NCBI GenBank assembly: GCA_946902985.2
Contig: OX336393.1
Location: forward strand, 133,452,533 to 133,516,532
Reading direction: 5' to 3'
DNA from: Meconema thalassinum
Taxonomy: Eukaryota > Arthropoda > Insecta > Orthoptera > Tettigoniidae
Length of the DNA: 64,000 bases
Positions 58,275 through 64,000 of this stretch are shown here, one piece after another. Position numbers and translations under genes: made by a program. Every line of letters starts with the position of its first letter. The stretch's first letter is position 1. Below the pieces are notes generated by a model. The model worked only from the letters and a program-made list of their open reading frames with translations, made no database searches and was not told the origin of the DNA.

Positions 58275-59733
58275 CGAGGTGCGTCTAGAAAGTAAGTTCC
58301 GTTTGGTAATAACATTAAATTGTGTACAGATAGAGAAAAAATATTTATTGCACAAAATTCTACAACCCTTAAACTACTTTTCCACATAACTGCCGAAATG
58401 TTGCAGGCATTTGTCGTAGCGTGGCACGAGTTTTTGTATACCTTCTTCATAGACGTGTGCCGCCTGTGTCTTCAACTAGTTGTACGTTCCACTGCAGCGC
58501 AGTTCCGCATATGCGCGGTAGACGCTCTGTATCATGGAGAAGAAACGTGCGCCATTTGGAGAGCGCTGTCAGCCACGTACGCGTTGTTGTGCATGCTTAC
58601 TCGTACAATGTCGGTGTTGATTGAAAATCCCGCCGCTTGTGAAATCAGATCTGTGATTCGTTTTCTGAATGCTAGGAAAGTGAAACCAATTGAAATTTAT
58701 CGGCAAATTTGCGAAGTGTATGGACAAAATGCGATGAGTGATTCAATGGTGAGAAGATGGGTCCGACAGTTCAATGAAGGACGTAGTGAAGTGCACGATG
58801 AAGAATGAAGTGGGCGTCCATCTTTGGTTACAGAAGAACTGGTTCACGCGATTGATGACAAGATCCGGGAACACCGCAGATTTACAATTAGTGCTCTCGC
58901 TATGAAATTTCCCCAAATCTCACGATCACTAATTCATGAAATTGTTACCGAAAAACTGAACTTTCGTAAACTTTGGCGACGTTGGGTACGGTACCAAAGA
59001 TTCTTACGGAGCAAAACAAAACGGATGGGTAGTGCACTTCAGTTTTTAACCCGTTACAATGAAGGCGGCGAAGAATTTCTGGCACAGATAGTCACAGGAG
59101 ATGAAACTTGGGTTTCTTACGACACACCTGAAAGTAAGCGCCAATCAATGGAATGGAGGCACACTTCATCCCCAGCAAAGGTTAAGCCGAAACAAATCTT
59201 GACACCTCGGAAAATGATGTGCACAGTGTTCTGGGACTGGAAACGCAGATGCTTACTGCAAGACACTTAGGAAATTGCGCCGCGCAATACAGAATAAGCG
59301 CCGAGGGTTGCTGTCAAATGGTGTTGTTTTTCTTCACGACAACGCACGACCACACACTGCAAATGTGACGAAAAACCTCCTACAAGGATTTGGCTGGGAC
59401 GTGTTTGACGACCCTCCGTACAGCCCTGACCTCACTCCTAGCGACTTTCATCTGCTCACACATCTCAAGTCTTTCCTTGGCGGTCAACACTTCAACAATG
59501 ACGACGAGCTGAAAGAAGATGTTTCCAACTGGTTGAAGACACAGGCGGCAAACTTCTATGAAGAAGGTATCCAAAAACTTGTGCCACGCTATGACAAATG
59601 CCTGCAAAAGTTCGGCAGTTATGTGGAAAAGTAGTTTAAGAGGTGTAGAATGATGTGCAATAAATAATTTTTCTGTATCTGTACACAATTTAATTTTATT
59701 ACCAAACGGAACTTACTTTCTGGACGTACCTCG
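58275..59733 (+). mobile_element. Mariner element with extended inverted repeats
   Basis: Ends CGAGGTGCGTCTAGAAAG and its complement (CGAGGTACGTCCAGAAAG from the right), flanked by TA at 58,273-58,274 and 59,734-59,735. The usual mariner TIR is about 30 bp. Here the inverted similarity runs roughly 205 bp (58,275-58,480 against 59,530-59,733 reversed, about 90 per cent), because the left end carries an inverted copy of the transposase 3' coding end. Confidence 0.92.
58608..59634 (+). pseudogene. Mariner D,D34D transposase, broken
   Basis: Reads from ATG 58,608 (MSVLIENPAACE) through a helix-turn-helix DNA-binding part (SMVRRWVRQFNEGRSEVHDE). The first catalytic aspartate is in VTGDETWVSYD, the second in FLHDNARPHTA and the third in SPDLTPSD, with 34 residues between the last two. 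It ends at YVEK, TAG 59,632-59,634. Breaks: TGA 58,806-58,808, a disturbed region near 58,970-59,020, and a frameshift or deletion around 59,235-59,275 where a stop (TAG near 59,268) falls. Family length is about 345 residues. Inactive. Confidence 0.9.
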
Positions 59734-59735
59734 TA

Positions 59736-60844
59736 TATAGTTGATAATACGTTGCATTTTGATTTCAAAGCGTTTGTAACAGCCTATTGTGTGATATTTG
59801 ACCAAAATAACAAAATGACCCCACATAGTACCTGAGCGCTATATGTAAGTGCTACTTCAGGATAAACAATGTTTCAAATCTTTGGAATTCGTTATTGGTT
59901 AGAGAGCAAATGCTGAGCCCACACAACTCCCAAGAAGAACAAGAAGTCAACCGACAGAATCTCGACAGATATTGTAATTGTTTTAAGAATGGGTTCCCCT
60001 AAGTTGTGGCTGCCAAATGTAATAGTTTATAAAAGGTAAAACCAACAACAAGCCCCAGAGTTGAGTATATCAATGTAATTGCTATAGAAATAAGAAATAT
60101 ATTGGGGGGGGGGGGGGGGGGGCACCAGTTCATATAAGAAATCTATGAACGAATGAACAAATATCGTCTAAATAAAGAACACAAGTACTCTACCATCTCA
60201 GGGGATGGTGTGTTTTGTAACAACAACCAGGACACCACAGTGAAGAAGGTTTGTTCATTTATACTGTAATATAATAATAATTCATCAGAATATTACTTAC
60301 TATTTGAGAGGGAATACAGGAAGTTATTTACGAAATACCAGTATTGCTGTCGTAATGAAATATGATTTCCTAATTATAAGATCTGGTTTCCACTTTTATT
60401 CATCTTCAACTTATTCTCTGGAGAAGAAGTAATATCATATGCAGTAATAAAATACAAGCAATGTAACGTCGTTACAAAAAGCAGAATATCTCAATTTTAT
60501 AACCACATTCAATATCTAGTCTCATACAATTTCTTTTATTTACAATAATCACCTCAATTGTCCTCCTTTTCTTTCTGGAATCACTAGCATTTCTACCTCC
60601 TTTCATACAAGCGCTCCATGGCCTCTATTGTCTCTTTTCTCTATGGAATAGTAAGAGTAGACACTCCCGTACGCCAAGTTCAATATTCCACCACACAAGT
60701 GCTCCTAAGTACCTACTTCACATCATCGATATAAGTATCAGAGCAAACATAACCCACATAGCTTCAGGAAATGTTACAATTTCTATGAATATTTATGTTA
60801 GAACATATAATAAAGTTATAATTATCGCCGAAGATAAACAGTCG
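59736..60844. other. AT-rich sequence with poly-G tract
   Basis: No gene. A run of about 19-20 G at 60,103-60,122 is the only notable feature. Confidence 0.5.
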
Positions 60845-60960
60845 TATGCAACTCGCCTATAATGGTAATTAAGACACTCGTATGGAAATTATAAAACTCG
60901 CTACGCTCGTTTTATAAACACACTCGTGTCTTATTATTGCCATTATAGGCTCGTTGCATA
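60845..60960. repeat. 116-bp imperfect palindrome
   Basis: The left half starts TATGCAACTCGCCTATAATGG and the right half ends CCATTATAGGCTCGTTGCATA. The centre is CTCGCTACGCTCG at about 60,897-60,909. Arms match over most of 55 bp with small indels. It could be a foldback MITE. Confidence 0.85.
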
Positions 60961-60991
60961 ATGTACAATTAATTAATCCAATGTGTGTTTT

Positions 60992-61495
60992 GGTTGGTTG
61001 GCTCCTTAGTTTAGGGGCTGCGACAACGAGGTCTTGTAGCCCCGTGTACTTTGGGTATGTGTAGAATTTGTCTGATAACCGGTGTTAATTGTGATGGCTG
61101 TATAAGTGTGTTTTTAATTCAAGTAAGGACTGCAGACGATAATTTCAAGTAGTTCCTACTTTCGCAAACGAAATGCTACCGTCCACGACACCTAGCTGTG
61201 CACTTGGCTACTACTAGATACCATCGCAACCAGCGCCTGGTGACGAAAGTTGGAACTTAAGGGCATTAATAAAACCTAACCTACACATTTTGCTTCACAC
61301 AAGTTTAGTTAGTGGAAGGTTCTTATACATGCCATAAATCTATGACATGGGCCTGCCGGCTTTACTTCCCCTCCGAAGGAAGGCATACTGAGGTATTTTA
61401 ACGCTCTTAAAAAAATCCGATGACTTCGGCCGGGTTTGAACCCGTGACCTTGGGCATAGAAGCTCAGCATGCTACCAACTACGCCACCGAAGCCG
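60992..61495 (-). mobile_element. 504-bp tRNA-derived SINE with (CCAA)n tail
   Basis: Flanked by the 14-bp duplication CCAATGTGTGTTTT (60,978-60,991 and 61,496-61,509). On the minus strand the head (61,425-61,495) has an A-box GGCGTAGTTGGTAGC and a B-box GGGTTCAAACCC. The body includes GCCGGCAGGCCCATGTCATAG and the tail is CCAACCAACC. The copies at 62,577 and 37,645 are the same family. It is exceptionally long for a simple tRNA SINE. Confidence 0.95.
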
Positions 61496-61509
61496 CCAAT
61501 GTGTGTTTT

Positions 61510-62560
61510 GTTTCTGTGAGAGCGTAGTGAAAGGAGCGAAGTACATCCATTAATCGAAAAAACAATTAAAAGAAGATACGAGCCTTACAGTAGTCGCATA
61601 TGATGTGTAACATCTGACAGGTTATCCTACCTTGAAGTTGTTACCGTTTTTATTATCCTTGACATTCATCAACACACAAAGATATTTTTATTTTTTACAC
61701 TCTCATAATACCGTACATAACAATTCCAAGACTCTCTTTTTCTTCTTCACTGCCTACTTGATATTTCTACTCTCGCACTGCCTTCTTGATACTCTGCTGT
61801 TACAAAGTAATCCGTATGTGATAAACATTCTACATGGTACCACTGCCAGCTGGATCACACTGGCTGTGCGTCTTACACATTTCCGTCTGATCCACTTCCG
61901 TCCCATTTTTCAAAATCACTCCCACAAAAATATCCAGCAACCGAGTGGAAAGATGTTACACATCAATAAACTATTCAACCATCCGATTAATCAATTAAAC
62001 GATAAATCGATTAAACGCATCCCCTATTAATCGTTATTTGTAGCAATTAATTTATTTTCTGCCTCGATTAACCGTTAATTTGATAACAGCAATTAATGGA
62101 TTAAAAGTACCATCCCTACTTCCTACACGCGTATCATTGCTAGTTATCATCGTATTTGGTTACTGTTTTGCTAATACCACCATTGTGATCTTCCATTTAA
62201 CACAATCAGACATGTAATGTCATATATAAATACCTATGAATATTCAGGAGGAGAAAACTGCCAAGCAAATGCAATAAAAACTTGAAAAGCAATCTCGCTG
62301 TAAACATAGCGGTTTAATATAGCATGGATATGCCCATAAAATGGGTGTGTGAGCGAGGAAGAGACCAGCTTGCTTCTCCCTGATACACATTCTGTTTTAT
62401 AACCGTCACTATTTTATATCCCGTGGAAATGTCAGGCGCCAGATGGACGGATATGAGCTTACAGCCTGACATCGAATCGAAAACCGATGTCATGTGTCCT
62501 GAAAACGCGTGATTTGTCTCACTTTGAGCATCTAAAAATACGAGTCATGATGTGTTTCCA
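61510..62560. other. AT-rich sequence, no gene
   Basis: 61,975-62,120 is dense in ATTAATCG/CGATTAA motifs, like 33,350-33,425 and 34,057-34,110, and ends in GTACCATCCCTA, which may be one end of a hAT-type element. No coding region is supported. Confidence 0.45.
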
Positions 62561-62576
62561 GTCTACTATTCTCATT

Positions 62577-63117
62577 TTGGTTGGTTGGTTGGTTGGTTGG
62601 TTGGTTGGTTGGTTGGTTGGTTGGTTCCTTAGTTTAGGGGCTGCGACAACGCGGAGTACTTTGGGTGTGCGTAAACTTAGAATCTGTCTGAAAACCGCTG
62701 TTGTGATGGCTGTATTAGTATGCGTGTATCTGTTTTTTAATTCAAGGAAGGACTGCAACTTTGAATTTATCAGATAGTTCCTACTTTTGCCGCCAAACGC
62801 CACCGTCAATGACTACTAGGCCTAGTTCAGAACTTAGCTACTAGACGCCACCGCAGTCGCCTCTTGGCAACGAACGTAGGGACCTAAGAGCGTTGTTTAC
62901 ATTCTTAACCTATACAATTTAGCTTCACACATGTGTAATTAGTGGAAGGTTCTTTAACATCCCATAAATCTATGACATGGGACCGCCGGCTTTACTTCCC
63001 CTCCGAAGGGTGAGGGAATTTTAACGCTCTTAAAAAATCCGACGGCTCCGGCCGGGTTTGAACCCGCTATCTTGGGCATAGAAGCTCACCATGCTACCAA
63101 CTACGCCACCGAAGCCG
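62577..63117 (-). mobile_element. tRNA-derived SINE, expanded (TTGG)n tail
   Basis: Same family as 60,992-61,495. The tail is (TTGG) repeated about twelve times (62,577-62,625). The head has GGCGTAGTTGGTAGC and GGGTTCAAACCC on the minus strand. Flanking TATTCTCATTTT (62,567-62,578) and TATTTTCATTTT (63,122-63,133) look like a 12-bp duplication with one change. Confidence 0.92.
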
Positions 63118-63145
63118 CTTATATTTTCATTTTAAACATGAAAGA

Positions 63146-63530
63146 GACCACCTCGTGGTGTAGCGGCTAGCATTCTTGGCTGTCACCCCGCAGGTCCGGG
63201 TTTTGATTCCCGGCTTTGCTAAGAAATTTAGTTCTGGTCTGAGGGCTATAAAGAGGTAGTGAGCCTACCTTGTGAGACAAAACCTGAGAAGAGGAGGGTT
63301 CGATTCACATCTCAGCCATCTTGGAAATGGTTTTTCTTAGTTTCTCACTTCTATTCCAAGCAAATGCCGGGATGGTTCCTAAACTTATGGCCACAGCTGC
63401 CTCTTTCCCAATCCTCACCTGAATTACAAATGCACACAATACTACAGATAGTACAATTACATGGGTTATCAGACCCAAGTTCACGTGGATAAATGACCAC
63501 GATCGCCAACCCCTCAAATGAAACAACTAC
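63146..63530 (+). mobile_element. tRNA-derived SINE
   Basis: The head at 63,146-63,220 has an A-box-like GTGGTGTAGCGGCTAGC and a B-box-like GGGTTTTGATTCCC. The body carries GAGGGCTATAAAGAGG, ATCTCAGCCATCTTGGAAATGG, AATGCCGGGATGGTTCCT and CACCTGAATTACAAATGC. The same body segments occur at 18,245-18,990. Confidence 0.85.
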
Positions 63531-63559
63531 TTATCCATTACTGTCAATCAACTGTGCTA

Positions 63560-64000
63560 CTATTTACATACCAATTTCAAAACCTGAAAATTGAAATATA
63601 GGAACATGTTTAAGATGACATCATTTAAGCTTGCTTACAAGGTAGATGACATAATTTTCAAAATGCATAGATATTGTACTGAGATAGCCTACGCTTCTGG
63701 ACTTACAATAATTTAACCTCCCGCCCGGGGCAATATTAAGTGTAGCGGCAGTTGACGCAATGAGCCTGCCAGGCAACGCACTTTAGAAATCAGATTCTTA
63801 TATATAACAAGATGTTCAGTAAAGAACATATAGCCTACATTCTCCTAAATGCATAGGTATAGTTATAACATTTTGTCTTGTTCAAGAAGTATAATTGATT
63901 GTTGGTTGGAGTAGCTTGTTGAAATATAACATGCTATGCACACACTAATACAGCTATCACAATAATACAGGTTATCTGACAAAATTCAACACTCACCCAA
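63560..64000. other. Dispersed repeat fragments at the window edge
   Basis: 63,780-63,900 resembles 17,900-18,110 in inverse orientation. 63,945-64,000 resembles the SINE body segment 'cacactactacag...gttatcagacaaa' and is cut by the window end. No gene. Confidence 0.5.

Noticed and set aside
58320..58600. Plus-strand frame upstream of the mariner transposase start
   Set aside because: It is the inverted copy of the transposase 3' end read antisense and lacks an ATG; it is not a separate gene.
61425..61495. A functional tRNA gene on the minus strand
   Set aside because: A and B boxes are present, but the head is fused to a 430-bp body and tail with a target duplication, so it is a SINE. The same applies at 63,050-63,117, 63,146-63,220 and 57,686-57,760.
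62519..62809. Frames with repeated Trp-Leu-Val-Gly or Gln-Pro-Thr-Asn
   Set aside because: Translations of the (TTGG)n SINE tail.

Overview
The window looks like repeat-rich nuclear DNA from an insect, probably of a lineage with a large genome. The signs are tRNA-headed SINEs with simple tails, a mariner, non-LTR fragments and a Maverick/Polinton with a chromodomain integrase. I found no confident host protein-coding gene. Nearly all of the sequence is satellite, microsatellite or transposable element. The species call is inference.

Layout: (1) 1-16,260 is one array of a 40-bp satellite (about 400 monomers) with nested higher-order duplications. A single SINE interrupts it at 8,450. (2) 16,260-40,700 is a patchwork. 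It holds SINEs, TTCC-type microsatellites, a 163-bp and a 680-bp tandem array, non-LTR retrotransposon remnants, a 50-bp-arm hairpin, a 623-bp TIR element and a 2,092-bp hAT-like element with an 8-bp target duplication. Long stretches have no recognisable content. (3) 40,708-58,090 is a complete but decayed Maverick/Polinton (adintovirus-like) provirus, bounded by a 6-bp duplication ATAACG and about 1.6-kb terminal inverted repeats. (4) 58,275-59,733 is a decayed mariner with an unusual long inverted repeat. (5) 59,740-64,000 is AT-rich sequence with a palindrome and at least three SINEs.

The Maverick is the main find. Its minus-strand left block carries a DDE integrase with a C-terminal chromodomain, a DUF8207-like protein and a packaging ATPase. 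A divergent plus-strand block carries a fibre-like protein, a basic/hydrophobic core or membrane-lytic-like protein, an adenain-type cysteine protease, a penton-like minor capsid protein and the major capsid protein. It continues with a BIR-domain (IAP-like) protein, a nuclease-like protein of uncertain function and a phospholipase A2 domain. A minus-strand right block is a protein-primed family B DNA polymerase. Together these are replication, integration, packaging, capsid and maturation genes plus two accessory functions, apoptosis control and membrane escape.

The decay is uneven. Fibre, penton-like and major capsid genes have long open frames, while integrase, ATPase, protease, PLA2 and PolB have frameshifts or stops. 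The copy therefore cannot work alone as it stands. All product calls come from reading motifs by eye; no database search was run.
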